A DNA stretch of 64,000 nucleotides from Mixophyes australis (GCA_036250195.1 JAVHZZ010000006.1:188417850-188481849), one strand, 5' to 3'; shown: positions 10,141 through 54,599, numbered from the stretch's first letter. The notes: generated by a model not told the origin, from the letters alone. Numbers and translations are program-made.

Positions 10141-10875
10141 TGTCAGGCGCCGTCCCCGCACTCCTCCTAAAGGCTTGGGACGGTCACCTGCTCTCTGCTG
10201 CTCACCACGTCCTTGCCTCAACGGGACACACTTCTGGGTTTGGGCTCCCTGCTGCACGCTCGTGCGCAGAGATGATCACATCCCTTTGCTAGGCAACGGC
10301 ATGTGCTTTCTGGGCTTCCTGATGGCGGTGAGCTGGGTTCTGACCCCCGAACCAGCCTTCTCTCCTCCCTATGTAAGAAACACTCTGACACCATTAAAGT
10401 GCCAGAGTATTGGTTCACACCAGCTCCAGCACTTTTTGTTTGTATGCTCCATTAAAGTGCCAGAGTATTGGTTCACACCAGCTCCAGCACTTTTTGTTTG
10501 TATGCTCCATTTTGTTTTTCTGACTCCTGGCTTGTTCCTTGGCTCATTCTCCTGGATCCCGATTTGGAACTGCACAGTCCGTTTGGTATTAACCTTCTGC
10601 TCGTTCCTGATACTTATTCTGGTTTTCCCTGCTTACTGGGCTACTGTTTGGTTCGACCCAGATCGTCTGACTATTCCTGTCTTAGTAGACAAGAATAGTC
10701 TCCACAGTGCTGGTAACTGACTTGGAGAACCGCGACCTTCGCATCCCACGCAGCAAAGACAATATCTCCTTGCGGAGGTCCCTGGTGAAGACCGGGGGTG
10801 CGTTAGACTCAACGCCTCCCTGTTCAGTTGCGTAAATACCAGCCGGTGCCCCCTACAATGTCTATAACCGTGACA
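10141..10875 (+). repeat. 3' LTR of the Ty3 element (735 bp)
   Basis: Starts TGTCAGGCGCCGTCCCCGCA and ends ATAACCGTGACA. It includes an internal exact duplication of 58 bp (10391-10448 and 10449-10506) beginning CCATTAAAGTGCCAGAG. Confidence 0.85.
10391..10506 (+). repeat. 58-bp exact tandem duplication in the 3' LTR
   Basis: Two identical units starting CCATTAAAGTGCCAGAGTAT at 10391 and 10449. Confidence 0.92.
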
Positions 10876-11389
10876 GTATCATTGCAGATACAATGTGTCA
10901 AATGTCTTGATGTTTCACGAAAGCGTGAAGAATCCTGTTATTCTGATGTAATTTTGTAACCTTTTAAGTGTATCTAGTAATAGTTAATTCAGTCAAGCCA
11001 TTCCATTGTATAATCAAGGTAAAAGAGACAGCATGTCTAACAGTTAAATTATTTAAGTGTCCCCTGATAGATCCCTGCTAAAAGGGGGAGGATTGAGACA
11101 TCTTGACTCTAGTCCCTGGGTAGACAGCCAGGAGTATAAGAAGAGCAGAATATCAAAAGATTAATTCCATCTTGGAGGATCTGTCACGGGCACTAGGAGT
11201 CTTTACCCAGGGATCACCAGGTGGTAGGCTTACCAGAGCAATGTAGATGGTAATAGGGTACTCTGGTAGCAGGGTGATCACGGAACAGGAAATGGTAGAT
11301 GATGAGATGCTCAGGAAAGTCTATGACTAGCAGCACTGGTAATATGGAGGTAATAATACACGAGGAACTGTATGGACAAGGGCACGTGA

Positions 11390-11665
11390 AGGTAGTCAGT
11401 GGTCTGCGATAGCAAGTTGTACCACTGCTATAGTGAGGAGGAATGTCCAACAGAAACGAGGAGGTGATGAGAGTCAGCGGTCTGCGGATAGCAAGTTGTA
11501 CCGCTGTCTGAGTGAAGGAATGGAATCCAAGTGGAGGTATCCGGGTAGTCAGTGGTCTGCGGTAGCAAGTTGTACCACTGCTATGTGAGAGGATACTGGA
11601 ACAGGTGATACAGGAAACAGGGATCAGTGGTCTGTCATCAGCAAGTTGTATCACTGAATATATAT
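11390..11665 (+). repeat. Four diverged about 75-bp tandem repeats inside the solo LTR
   Basis: Four copies of GTCAGTGGTCTGCGATAGCA followed by AGTTGTACCACTG, near 11395, 11475, 11550 and 11622, with variable spacers (GAGGAATG and similar). Confidence 0.8.
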
Positions 11666-12410
11666 GTGAGGAGGTGCACGGGGAGAGACTGCAACACAGG
11701 ATATACACGGGCACCTTAAACACGATCCACAGTAATATGCACAATATATATAAATGACTGAACAGGTCTGCAAATATAGAAAGTCTCTTGAAGTAATCCA
11801 GCACAAGATAACACAGTCAATGATGGCAATAGACTCAGCGGATAGCAGACTCCAGAGGAGAACCAATACAGTCCAGCAAGATATGCAATACACCAGCACA
11901 GTCAATGAGAAGTATGCATACCGTGGTTCAGAAGCAGGCAGTCAGATAGGAGTGCAGCGATACCTGAGCGGCAGGAGGCCGGCTGGATGAGAAGTCCCTG
12001 GATGGATGAGGCAGGGGTCTAGTAGGTGCAGCGCACAGGTGAGTAGACCAACAGGGACACGAATCCACAGGAATCGGTAACACGTGGAACTGGACTCATG
12101 GAGGACCCAGGAGAATGGAGATGATCCAGCAGAGGAGTAGCTGATGAGATACAAATCCAATGCTGACAGGAGGGTAGAGACCAGCGGGACACGTGAAGGC
12201 GTGGAGAGCGGATCAGCAGTAGATGGACGATAGCGCTGACAGCAGCAGCAGGACTCTGCGGGCACACGGAGGTAACCAGTAGCAACCAACAGGTACCAAT
12301 AGCGATGGAACACGGGAGAGCAGAGTAGACCAGGAGCTGTTGATAACGGAGAGTAGCGGATGGCAATGATAGCAGCAGTCTCGAGGAAACACAGGAGAGA
12401 TGAGATGAGA

Positions 12411-12950
12411 CTGCAGTGCACAGGGGCAGCGGATAGGAATCAGCTAACAGTCACGGTGTTGAACACAGGCGAGTTGCAAGCTGGAGACTGTAGTGCACGG
12501 AGGCAGTGGATAGGAATCAGCTAACAGTCACGATGATGAACACAGGCGAGTTGCAAGCTGGAGACTGTAGTGCACGGAGGCAGCGGATAGGAATCAGCTA
12601 ACAGTCACGATGATGAACACAGGCGAGTTGCAAGCTGGAGACTGTAGTGCACGGAGGCAGCGGATAGGAATCAGCTCACAGACTTGATGATGAACAGGTG
12701 AGTGGATGTGGAGAAAAGGCTGTAGTGCACGGAGGCAGCGGATAGGAATCAGCAAACAGTCAATGATATATAATAGCGTTGAAGTGGTTTAGAAGACTGT
12801 AGTGCACGGAGGCAGCGGATAGGAATCAGCAAACAGTCAATGATATATAATAGCGTTGAAGTGGTTTAGAAGACTGTAGTGCGCGGAGGCAGCGGATAGG
12901 AATCAGCAAACAGTCACGATGATACAGTTGATGGTAGAAGTGGTATGGGA
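12411..12950 (+). repeat. 77-bp minisatellite, seven units, inside the solo LTR
   Basis: Units begin CTGTAGTGCACGGAGGCAGC at 12411, 12488, 12565, 12642, 12720, 12797 and 12874, a period of 77 (once 78). Two sequence subtypes occur: the first units carry CACAGGCGAGTTGCAAGCTG, the later ones TATATAATAGCGTTGAAGTG. Confidence 0.92.
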
Positions 12951-13010
12951 ACCACAGTAGTAGAAGTGGTTTGGAAACCACAGAGATAGAAGTGGTTTGG
13001 AAACCACAGG
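12926..13010 (+). repeat. Three about 27-bp repeats following the 77-bp array
   Basis: TAGAAGTGGTTTGGAAACCA three times with small changes; each unit is itself a short hairpin (GTGGTTTGGAAACCAC). Confidence 0.85.
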
Positions 13011-13269
13011 AATCAGCAGCGCTGAATACACGAGGAACACAGGAACACCTTCAGAGACTCATGGGGAATGAGACTCCAAGATCAGGCAACGTGGTGTTGA
13101 CCACAGGTGCTTAATATAGGGAGTGTTGCCTGATCTGCCAATTGAGTTAAAGGGACATACACTGAAGTATAGGAAAGGGCTGCGCATGCGCAGACCCTCA
13201 GGATGGAGGACGGCCACGGTTCCTAAATGTCCGGGAAGAAGCACTCACGGTCCGGTGAGTGACAGGATC

Positions 13270-14653
<1,384 letters not shown>

Positions 14654-14784
14654 ACATTGATAACATTAAATTTTATTGTCTTGATTTTAAGTTTTGCGCT
14701 ATTTCTGTTTTATGTTTTTCCTGACTAAGACAACCTGCCCCGTTTAACTCCACTACTTTGGGTAAGAGTAGTGTCAGTCTAGAC

Positions 14785-15761
14785 CAGTGGTTCCCAAACT
14801 TTTGCAGTTCACGGCACCCTTAGAGTCTCCAAATTTTTTCAAGGCACCCCTCCAAAATAATTACTGAGCAGTCCTGTTTTGGAAGTAGTTGGGTCAAAAA
14901 ATTGTAATAAGTATTTAGGTCACGACAAAAATACTTATTTAGTTGTATGCAAAAATGCCCCTCTGCATCCAGAGACACTCTGCCCCCTCTGCATCCAGGC
15001 ACTCTGCCCCCTCTGCATCCAGGCACTCTGCCCCCTCCTCTGCCACGCTTTTCCCCCTCCTCTGCCCCCTCTCACGCTGTCCCCCTCCTCTGCCCTCTTC
15101 TCTGCCACGCTGTCCCCCTCCTCTACCCCCAGGCACGCTGCCCCCTCTGCAGCCCTCTGTCATGCTGCCCCCCTCTGCTGTCACACTGTCCCGCTCCGCT
15201 GTCACACTGTCCCCCTCCGCTGCCCACTGTCCCCCTCTGCTGCCACACTGTCCTTCTCCGCTGTCACACTGTCCCCCTCTGCTGCCACCTGTCCCCCTCC
15301 GCTGCCACCTGTCCCCCTCCGCTGCCCACTGTCCCCCTCCGCTGCCACACTGTCCCTCTCCACTGCCCACTGTCACACTGTTTCCCTCCGCTGCCCTTCT
15401 CCGCTGTCAGACTGTCCCCCTCTGCTGCCTGCTGTCCCCCTCCGCTGTCACACTGTCCCCCTCTGCTGCCACCTGTCCCCCTCTGCTGCCACACTGTCCC
15501 CCTCCGGTGCCACACTGTCCCCCTCCGGTACCACCATCCTTTTCACTCTGCCCCACGCCAGACATAAAAAAAAGAGAAGACAGAAACTTACCAATCAGCG
15601 CGGCGCCGGGGCCCAGCAGCCTCCTCTCTCCCGCAGCTGTCACTGAATATAGACGTCAGTGACAAGCTGCTGCTGGAGAGAGGAGGCTGCTGGGTCCCGG
15701 CACCCCAGTGACAGCGCCGTGGCACCCCTGGGACCCGCAGCGCACACTTTGGTAACCGCCG
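14785..15761 (+). mobile_element. hAT-type non-autonomous element with internal minisatellite, copy 1
   Basis: Starts CAGTGGTTCCCAAACTTTT and ends CACACTTTGGTAACCGCCG. GTCTAGAC flanks both sides (14777-14784 and 15762-15769), a perfect and self-palindromic 8-bp TSD. The body is a minisatellite (14965-15540), then an inverted-repeat stem around 15610-15700 (GCAGCCTCCTCTCTC against GAGAGAGGAGGCTGC). Its ends match copy 2 at 16998-18456 in the opposite orientation. Confidence 0.9.
14965..15540 (+). repeat. Pyrimidine-rich minisatellite
   Basis: Starts as three repeats of CACTCTGCCCCCTCTGCATC, then changes into many units of CACTGTCCCCCTCCGCTGCC, 21-26 bp each. All long open frames here (about 145-255 codons on both strands) are products of the repeat. 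Confidence 0.92.
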
Positions 15762-15769
15762 GTCTAGAC

Positions 15770-16516
15770 AGACCTGGGGGATCCAAAGTTCTCATCTGTG
15801 CATCGTGACACCATTGCCCCAGCTAAGGGTTATTTCCTCACAATCTCCAATCACTCTCCATCTCTATCTATCGCTTACTTACCTATCTGCTTCATATTGC
15901 TGGCTCCTTTTAGCTTCTCTCCATTGAGAGCGTTGTGACATCATTACCTGATGTCAGCGACACTGCCGGGTGCCTCTCTGCCGTGTCACGGCTCTCTGTC
16001 TGGGAGTCAGGCACCTTTCTCTCTGGAAGATGCGCAGCTGGGAGGTTGGGACTGGAGCAAATGGCGGCAGCCGTGGGGCCCTCACATCTTTGGAGTAAAC
16101 GTGGACACGATGCTTACAAGGGGGCCCTCTGCTGTATCCCTTAATTCAGTGCAGAGGCCGCCAAGCCACCACTCAAATCTCAGGAGCAGCAGCTGCCTAT
16201 AAATGGAGCCTGCTATGTCCATTAATTCACCTGCCTAATAAATCTTTTGGGGCCCAGGGCTGGTGGGGTCCCATACTGCTGTACTCTCTGTACCTCCCTA
16301 ATGGCAGCCCTGTCTGTAAAGCAGAAGCATTATCAGCCACCAATTTAAGTAGACAAGTAATCTAGTGTAGCATGGCTAACATTGCAATCAATATTTTGAA
16401 TATGTTTTGAGCAAGTCTTTGGTTATATATAGTTACTGAGTTTCTGTCTTACCCTAAAGTTCATGCCCTTACATAGTACACCCTAGACACCAGTGGATGA
16501 ATTCACAAGATCAATC
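15770..16516. other. Spacer between hAT copies
   Basis: Unclassified single-copy-like DNA. 16240-16310 has a CAGGGCTGGTGGGGTCCC...GGCAGCCCTGTCTG fragment like the one near 3345. No gene seen. Confidence 0.4.
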
Positions 16517-16519
16517 TAA

Positions 16520-16667
16520 GGGGCATATTCAATTAGGATCTGCGGCTGCACGAGTCCCGGTACCGCAACATCACGGATTTCTGTACGCAGCCCTATAAAT
16601 CCGAGATGTTGTGGTACCGTAAAGGCACTTTATAGGCGCAGACGCAAATCCTAATTGAACATGCCCC
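16520..16667. mobile_element. Palindromic Harbinger-type MITE, TSD TAA
   Basis: 148 bp with TIRs GGGGCATATTCAATTAGGAT and ATCCTAATTGAACATGCCCC, flanked by TAA at 16517-16519 and 16668-16670. The arms stay largely complementary (GGTACCGCAACATC against GATGTTGTGGTACC). Confidence 0.87.
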
Positions 16668-16997
16668 TAAATTTTAATCTTGAAACACTTTTAACAACAT
16701 GTATTTGTGACTGCTTAAAAATTTGTGAATGGTTTATTTTATTCTTTTGAACATTAAAATTAAATATATGTTGTCTATATTGATCTATAAGTATATAGCA
16801 CCCAATTGTATATATATTGAGGTATACTAGATATCAGTAATTAAAGTAACTATGGAACAATTGATTTTAATCTACCATTGTAAAACAGGGATTTTTTTGA
16901 ACACTAATGTGTTATGCAAAACTTGCAGTACTTTTTTTTTATTGGCCATGACTAGTTTTCAGCAGCGTTGTTCACATTGTGAAAATATTCACTAAAC

Positions 16998-18456
16998 CAG
17001 TGGCGCTGTCACAGGGGTGCTACGGCCAGGAAGAGAAAACAAAAAACTTACCAATCCGGCGGCGCCCGGGACCCAGCATCCTCCTCTCTCCTGCCACTTG
17101 TCACATAATGATTCAGTGACAAGCGGCAGGAGAGAGGAGGATGCTGTGTCCCGGGCCACGCCGGATTGGTACGTTTTCTTTTTGTTTGCTTTTTTATCTC
17201 TTCCTGGCCCCCGGGATGCAGAGGGGGCAGAGTGAGGATGCAGAGGGGGCAAAGTGTGTGGATGCAGGTGCACAGAGTGTGTGGATATGAAGGAGGGCAC
17301 AGAGTGTGTGGAGACGAAGGAGGGCACAGAGTGTGTGGAGACGAAGGAGGGCAGAGTGTGTGGAGACGAAGGAGGGCAGAGTGTGTGGAGACGAAGGAGG
17401 GCACAGTGTGGAGACGAAGGAGGGCACAGAGTGTGTGGAGACGAAGGAGGGCACAGAGTGTGTGGAGATGAAGGAGGGCACAGCGTGTGTGGAGATGAAG
17501 GAGGGCACAGAGTGTGTGGAGATAAAGGAGGGCACAGAGTGTGTGGATATGAAGGAGGGCACAGAGTGTGTGGAGACGAAGGAGGGCACAGAGTGTGTGG
17601 AGACGAAGGAGGGCAGAGTGTGTGGAGACGAAGGAGGGCAGAGTGTGTGGAGACGAAGGAGGGCACAGTGTGGAGACGAAGGAGGGCACAGAGTGTGTGG
17701 AGACGAAGGAGGGCACAGAGTGTGTGGAGACGAAGGAGGGCACAGAGTGTGTGGAGATGAAGGAGGGCACAGCGTGTGTGGAGATGAAGGAGGGCACAGA
17801 GTGTGTGGAGATAAAGGAGGGCACAGAGTGTGTGGAGATGAAGGAGGGCACAGAGTGTGTGGAGATGAAGGAGGGCACAGCGTGTGTGGAGACGAAGGAG
17901 GGCACAGAGTGTGTGGATATGAAGGAGGGCAGAGTGTGTGGAGATGAAGGAGGGCACAGAGTGTGTGGAGATGAAGGAGGGCACAGCGTGTGTGGAGATG
18001 AAGGAGGGCACAGCGTGTGTGGAGATGAAGGAGGGCACACAGTGTGTGGAGATGGAGGGCACAGAGTGTGTGGAGATGAAGGAGGGCACAGAGTGTGTGG
18101 AGATGAAGGAGGGCACAGAGTGTGTGGAGATAAAGGAGGGCACAGAGTGTGTGGAGATGAAGGAGGGCACAGAGTGTGTGGAGATGAAGGAGGGCACAGT
18201 GTGAGTTAGCTGTAAATTATTCTTTGACAAAAATATAATTGTAAAAAATATATAAAAATATTCTTTTCCCTTGGATTTATATGTATTATTTTTGCATACA
18301 ACTAAATAAGTATTTCTGTCCTCACCTAAATACTTATTACTTTTTTTTGACTCAACTACTTATAAAACGGGACTGCTCGGTAATTATTTTGGAGGGGTGC
18401 CTTGAAAAAATTATGGAAAAAGGGTGCCACGAACTGAAAAGGTTTGGGAACCACTA
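16998..18456 (-). mobile_element. hAT-type non-autonomous element with expanded minisatellite, copy 2
   Basis: Reverse orientation of copy 1: it ends GGTTTGGGAACCACTA (inverse of CAGTGGTTCCCAAAC) and starts CAGTGGCGCTGTCACAG. CACTAAAC flanks both sides (16990-16997 and 18457-18464), a perfect 8-bp TSD. The stem near 17072-17155 matches that of copy 1 (CCTCCTCTCTCCTGCC against GGCAGGAGAGAGGAGG). The body is a 27-bp minisatellite. Confidence 0.9.
17235..18200 (+). repeat. 27-bp minisatellite with higher-order repeat
   Basis: About 35 units of GTGTGTGGAGATGAAGGAGG plus GCACAGA, with 24- and 21-bp variants and GATGAAGG/GACGAAGG/GATAAAGG subtypes. A 262-bp block repeats as a whole: the same order of subtypes starts at 17281 and again at 17543. 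Very long open frames on both strands (up to 412 codons) result from the repeat, whose common unit is a multiple of three. Confidence 0.95.
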
Positions 18457-18464
18457 CACTAAAC

Positions 18465-19190
18465 TTTTCACAATTTCTTTATATCTTAAAAAAAGTCTTT
18501 CAAACTTACATGCACTGGATCTGGAACAAATGTGCATTTTTACTCTTGTGTCGTGTCATTTTTTTTTGTATTTTAAAATATTTCTAAAGACAATTTAATG
18601 CTCCACTAGCACCTACTGTAATATTTAACGGACATGTCCGTCCCACTATCAGGAGACCTAATTTAAATTTACTTGGCTTATATCAAAGTTAAAAACATAT
18701 TCCCAGTAAAAATGACGTTCAGAGAAAACGTTAAAACTGGTCTGATCAAATGGTCCTGAAGGGGTTCATTTACATAAAATGGCCAACACACCATCTATTT
18801 CCCCATTCTCTTGGAACATAATTTGCTGGCAACCTTAACATGAGTGGTGTTCAAACTACACAAACTCTGTTTCTATTCTCCTATATCTGACATACTAGTG
18901 TCGGGATATTACATTTTGATCATCCTTCATTTGTTTACTGACAAGTGAAAATGCAACTTCCTTTTCACTGATACTAGACTCCCTCGGATTAAAACTAATG
19001 CACACAATAGTAGGTGGATACTATTTTACATGTAGTAACCAGTTATGTTTTTTCATTCAGCTGAGGACACCTGAAAAAGATTAGGGGAACTATAGATGTG
19101 AATACACAGAAGTGAAACCTGGGTGATAAGAATATTTGTGTTACTTGCAATGATGACCCAGATTAATATCTAGTACATAGTGTACCTTGA
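18465..19190. other. Upstream flank of KAT7
   Basis: About 700 bp of AT-rich sequence in which I recognise no repeat or gene. Confidence 0.5.
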
Positions 19191-19261
19191 GTGACAGTGG
19201 GAAGTGGCACAGCTCGCCCTGCCCTGACACCCACCATAGCACCATGCATCTGAGGTAACTG

Positions 19262-19456
19262 CGGGAGGAGCTGCCTCTACCGCGCGCGCGAAACACAGAA
19301 CAGGAGGGGCGGGGTCACGTGCGAATTAAGGAGGCGGGAACGCGCATGCGCGCGAATCTCCCGTTACCCGGAGACGGCGCCGGACGGATTCCCGTGTTGA
19401 GCTTTACCGCACATCCGGGAGGAGTCCAGACTAGCAGCGAACGGGTGCTTCAAGCG
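19262..19456 (+). promoter_or_regulatory. kat7: KAT7 promoter and 5' UTR, CpG-rich
   Basis: The only strongly CpG-dense stretch next to the start codon. It contains a GC box (GAGGGGCGGGG, ending 19314) joined to an E-box CACGTG (19316-19321) and a perfect NRF1-type palindrome GCGCATGCGC (19342-19351). No TATA box is seen, as expected for a housekeeping chromatin gene. The transcription start is not determined. CpG-rich sequence continues about 50 bp into intron 1. Confidence 0.75.
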
Positions 19457-50840
<31,384 letters not shown>

Positions 50841-53800
50841 AACCTCTATTTTGCCAGACCATACCTTCTGCAGTCTCCCATCAGTCATTTAACATATTTC
50901 CAACCTGTAATGGCACATTCAATCCATTTTGTGCTCGACAAACCTTGTTCCCATGGTAAACTATACACTCCTTGGATGGCCTATATGTGTGTAATCCACA
51001 GTCTTTCCAGCCAGAACACCACCTACAGCTTCATAAACAGTCATCTTATACAGTTAGTGACATGACATGAAAGATTTATTTTAACTTCTTCTTTTTTTTT
51101 ATTTTTGTTTTGTTGCTGACACCAGGCACCCTGCCTGTCGTGATTTTCTGAAAGATGTGGACTTATTTAAATAATGGGTGTGTTCTGGTCCTTTGCTTCC
51201 CAGGAAGTGTAGGTTGGTGCATTTTAAAGAGTGATGGAATTTTAATTAAAAGAAAAGCAGACTCAGCACTGCTAGTGAGTCTCGTCTCTTATGTGGATGG
51301 TAGTCTCCCATCTATTTATAGTATTAGGGAGAAGTGATCATAATGAGCCAGATAATGTCAAAAGGGATAGTCACCTACAACAGCCTTCTTTTAGTTTTGT
51401 TTTTTTTTAAAGCATTTATTGAAGAATTTAAACAATATGAATACAAATGTTACTGCTGGCAAATTATACTTTATAGTAGCCATAACAAAAGAACCTAGGT
51501 AAATTAGAGTTCACTTTTATTACCGCAAGTGGAATGGGGATTGCTGTGTCACTGGTATAGCTCTAAACCAAAAAACATAAAATATTGTAATAACAGGATT
51601 TTCAGGGTATCCAGTTTAGAGAGATTAAGTGATTTGATGTGGCTTAAAAAAACTGGACTCATTGACACACCAATACTAGGTGTTTATGTGACTATAACAG
51701 GTCTTTAAGGGATATCACATCCTTGATGAACGTTACTTAAGAGTTTTAATGGACATTCTTCCCAATAGTAAGTTACGGATATCCTTTTTTGAAAGGTTTT
51801 TTAAGGGTGAGAGTGAACCAGCCACTTACAGCAAACATTCATTCCTGCCATCTGTGATAAAATGATGTAAGAAATTGACAGACTGTAGCACAATGACTGG
51901 AGAAGTGTGGAATATGATGGGATATTTTCCAGGCTTTGATATAGAATTACCAAGAGGAAGTGTAAGGTATGATCAGTCACCTTGACACATTAGAGGCAAG
52001 TGAACGTGTGGCAAAATTTTGCACAAGTTGAATTATGCTGCAGAACAACCATTGCACAGAAGTGCGTATTTTCAGCTATACAAACATACGAGTTGCTCTT
52101 TTCCTCCAATATACCTTGTAATAGCATTTTGCACTGTAAATTTACATTTCCTTAACTTTTGGTCTGAATGGAACCGTAAAAACTATGGTCAATTCATTCT
52201 GCTGTGTGGTGTGGTTGGCATAAGACTGGGAAGACTTAAGGGCAGGGTGCTATTTGGCCCTAAGTGTTCCCAGTCCTACCAAGGCACACCACAGAATGAA
52301 TTGCCTGTCATCATCCAGCTCTCTTCATAGACTATACAATCCACAAAAATGCAAACGTACAAATGTGTGAATGCCATTCTGTGGATTGCTGAAGCAAGAA
52401 TGGAACTTGAAGATTGTATCGCCGCAACTTTGCTCTGTTTCTCTGCAGAATTTGATTTCTGCTACATTTTGCCATAGGTTTTGCACATGTTTAGAACTTG
52501 TTGTCTCTTGTCACTTGTTTTCTTTTTAACTCCTCTTATAAAGGTGCCTTTTCTTTACATAGTGCAGTGTCAGGTTTAAGGATACCCAGTTGATGCCTCT
52601 GTTTAGTAATAATCACCATTTGGTGTTCATCTCTTTTTACATTTTATGCCTAATTTGACTTCCACATTTTGCAGGTTTGTAGAAAATGTGTAAATGAAAT
52701 CATGCTATATTGAAATCCTTTTCTCTGCTCTAGCAAGTCAGCCATCTTGTGAGATTATTAGTGGTCAGCTCAGGTGCTGTAGCTTATACTTGCACTTCTG
52801 TCTCTACTTTGTCTCATTTACAATGCAACTTTAGAAGTAATGCCTTTGGGGCCATAGTTTATGTGAATATTTTCAGGGCTTGATGCCATTACAAGCCCTC
52901 GCACTCACAAGCTAGTTTGAAAGTATATGGCTTAGTATTACTTTAGGATTTTCCTCTTGTGACCAAGGGAAATTTAAATTGACAAAATATTTGGACCATT
53001 GAAATGCTGATTATAAAATCAGAAGCCTGTTACAATCTGCTACAAATAATTGAAGGTGGAGATTTCCTTTAACTCTCCCTACATTAGCGAATACCTGACA
53101 TTAGCTGTTATTCCTTTTGAAGCTTATCCTGTATCTGACGTTTATTTTTTGTTACTCATTCTGTTGTACTGCACAGAACATGGTAAGGTCTTGGCTAGAG
53201 AGCATGCTGTTAGAATATCTTGCATTTGTCAAATAATAGAGGCTTTTACATGTGCCTGTTCTAAGATGCTAAATTGTATAGAAGCAACTTGTATTATATG
53301 TATAGTGTCTTATAATCCCCACCAAAAGTTTGGGGCGAGTGTAACTTCTCCTTTCCATATTGTCTTTGGAATGTTAATGGCACATTGTCAAGTGAAAGGA
53401 AAAATGATCTGTGAGGTGCAGCTTTCTTTTATGTGCAGTCCATCATGCATGGGAGAAGAGTTCGAGTAAATAGTGCCGTGAAAATCAGATGTAGATTGAT
53501 TATTTTCCCTGTCCTTGTTAAACGCCAACGTGCGTCATACCGAAGTGTGTGCTTTCCTTACCCCAAAAAAGTATATATTTTTGAGAATGTATTTGCAAAA
53601 AAAAAAGTAAATATTTTGGAATCTTAAAGACACCAAAAAAACTTTCAATAGATACTAAATTTCTGTAATGTCCATCAGCATCCATTTCCAAAGTACAAAA
53701 ATGGAAGGTGTATTGTGCAGTGATGGTAGAGGACATTTTGTTGTCTCTTTTCTATAAACTCTGGGCTCTGAGTGTCCACAGTGGACAAAGATATTTAGCT

Positions 53801-54599
53801 TCTAGTTTATGTTAAAGATGTATGTTGTATATGTTTTAGTCTATTGCACTTGCCTTCCAGGTGTGTGATTTATTTGAAATGCGCAATCAACTATTTGGCT
53901 TGCTTTATGATTGATTGCTGCACCATCAAATAAAAGCCTAATTGGTTTAAGCCCTTTTAAATCTCTGCAAATGTTTCTGCTTGGCAAATCCAACCAAGGG
54001 TGGCTGGAGATGAGGCCGTATTTTAAACCCCCCTTAATGCTGCTATTTTCAATTAAACATGACCTTTTTAGCACCCTGAAATCAAATGTAAAACTTCAGT
54101 GGTTGATTTGATTATCACAGAAGTGCTTATATGAAATCTACATAGCTAGAATCTCAAGATTGTGAAAGCACACCATAGCAATGTGGATGCTTTGTGAGCA
54201 CGTTAAATAATCCATCTTTGTTAATACCCAGTATCACCCAAACTTCCTTTAATGTTGGCAGCTAAACCTTCATTTTATCTAGTCCCTTACATTCTACTCG
54301 CCTCTGACATGCTGTCTTGCATAAAAGGCCTCAATCCCAAGCTGAAATACATGTTGCTTTATATTTCAACGAACATTGTCAAGTATATATGTGGATGATT
54401 TAACAAATGGAGATTTATAGTATATTTCATTTATTGTTTTGCAGCCGATAGTAGTAACCTAGGACAGCAGTTATTCACACGGCCACTAGGCAGGTAGGTG
54501 ATAGACAAATGCTGTGACCTTGAATTTCATGTCAAGGAAGAAATAATCTAAACAAGCATGTAAGATACATGGGCAAGTTTTAGACTTAACATTGTAGCC

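Larger units (their letters stand above)
6080..10875 (+). mobile_element. Ty3/Gypsy chromovirus, full length but decayed
   Basis: Bounded by TGTCAGGTGCC at 6080 and CCGTGACA ending 10875. The flanks GTAAC (6075-6079) and GTATC (10876-10880) differ by one base, consistent with an aged 5-bp TSD. The order gag, protease, RT, RNase H, integrase, chromodomain, polypurine tract, 3' LTR is that of chromoviruses such as Sushi. Frames are broken in many places and the 5' LTR is mostly deleted. A V-SINE sits inside the integrase region. Confidence 0.9.
11182..13264 (-). mobile_element. Solo LTR, 2083 bp, with perfect 5-bp TSD
   Basis: Starts TGTCACGGGCAC and ends GGTGAGTGACA, so it has 6-bp inverted ends TGTCAC/GTGACA. 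GGATC flanks both sides (11177-11181 and 13265-13269). No retroelement coding sequence lies inside. I infer minus orientation because, read that way, an NRF1-type palindrome (TGCGCATGCGCA, 13181-13192) precedes a TATA-like CCTATATTAAG near 13110. The body is filled by tandem repeats. The short open frames inside are shadows of the repeats. Confidence 0.82.

Noticed and set aside
12019..12421. Minus-strand frames of 115-159 codons
   Set aside because: They lie inside the solo LTR, overlap each other in different frames and contain no recognisable domain.
14879..15662. Open frames of 206-255 codons over the first minisatellite
   Set aside because: Product of a CCCCCTCTGC-type repeat with few stops; three overlapping frames are open at once.
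17235..18200. CRISPR-like array of direct repeats
   Set aside because: No unique spacers between repeats; the units are contiguous and degenerate, and the genome is vertebrate.
16992..18230. 412-codon minus-strand open frame and several 130-330-codon frames nearby
   Set aside because: They translate a 27-bp minisatellite in every frame on both strands (HTLCALLHL-type repeats). No start context, no homology, and it varies with unit number.
53050..53469. 139-codon frame in the KAT7 3' region
   Set aside because: No recognisable motif and no splice or promoter context; AT-rich sequence with few stops by chance. I cannot exclude it fully without conservation data.
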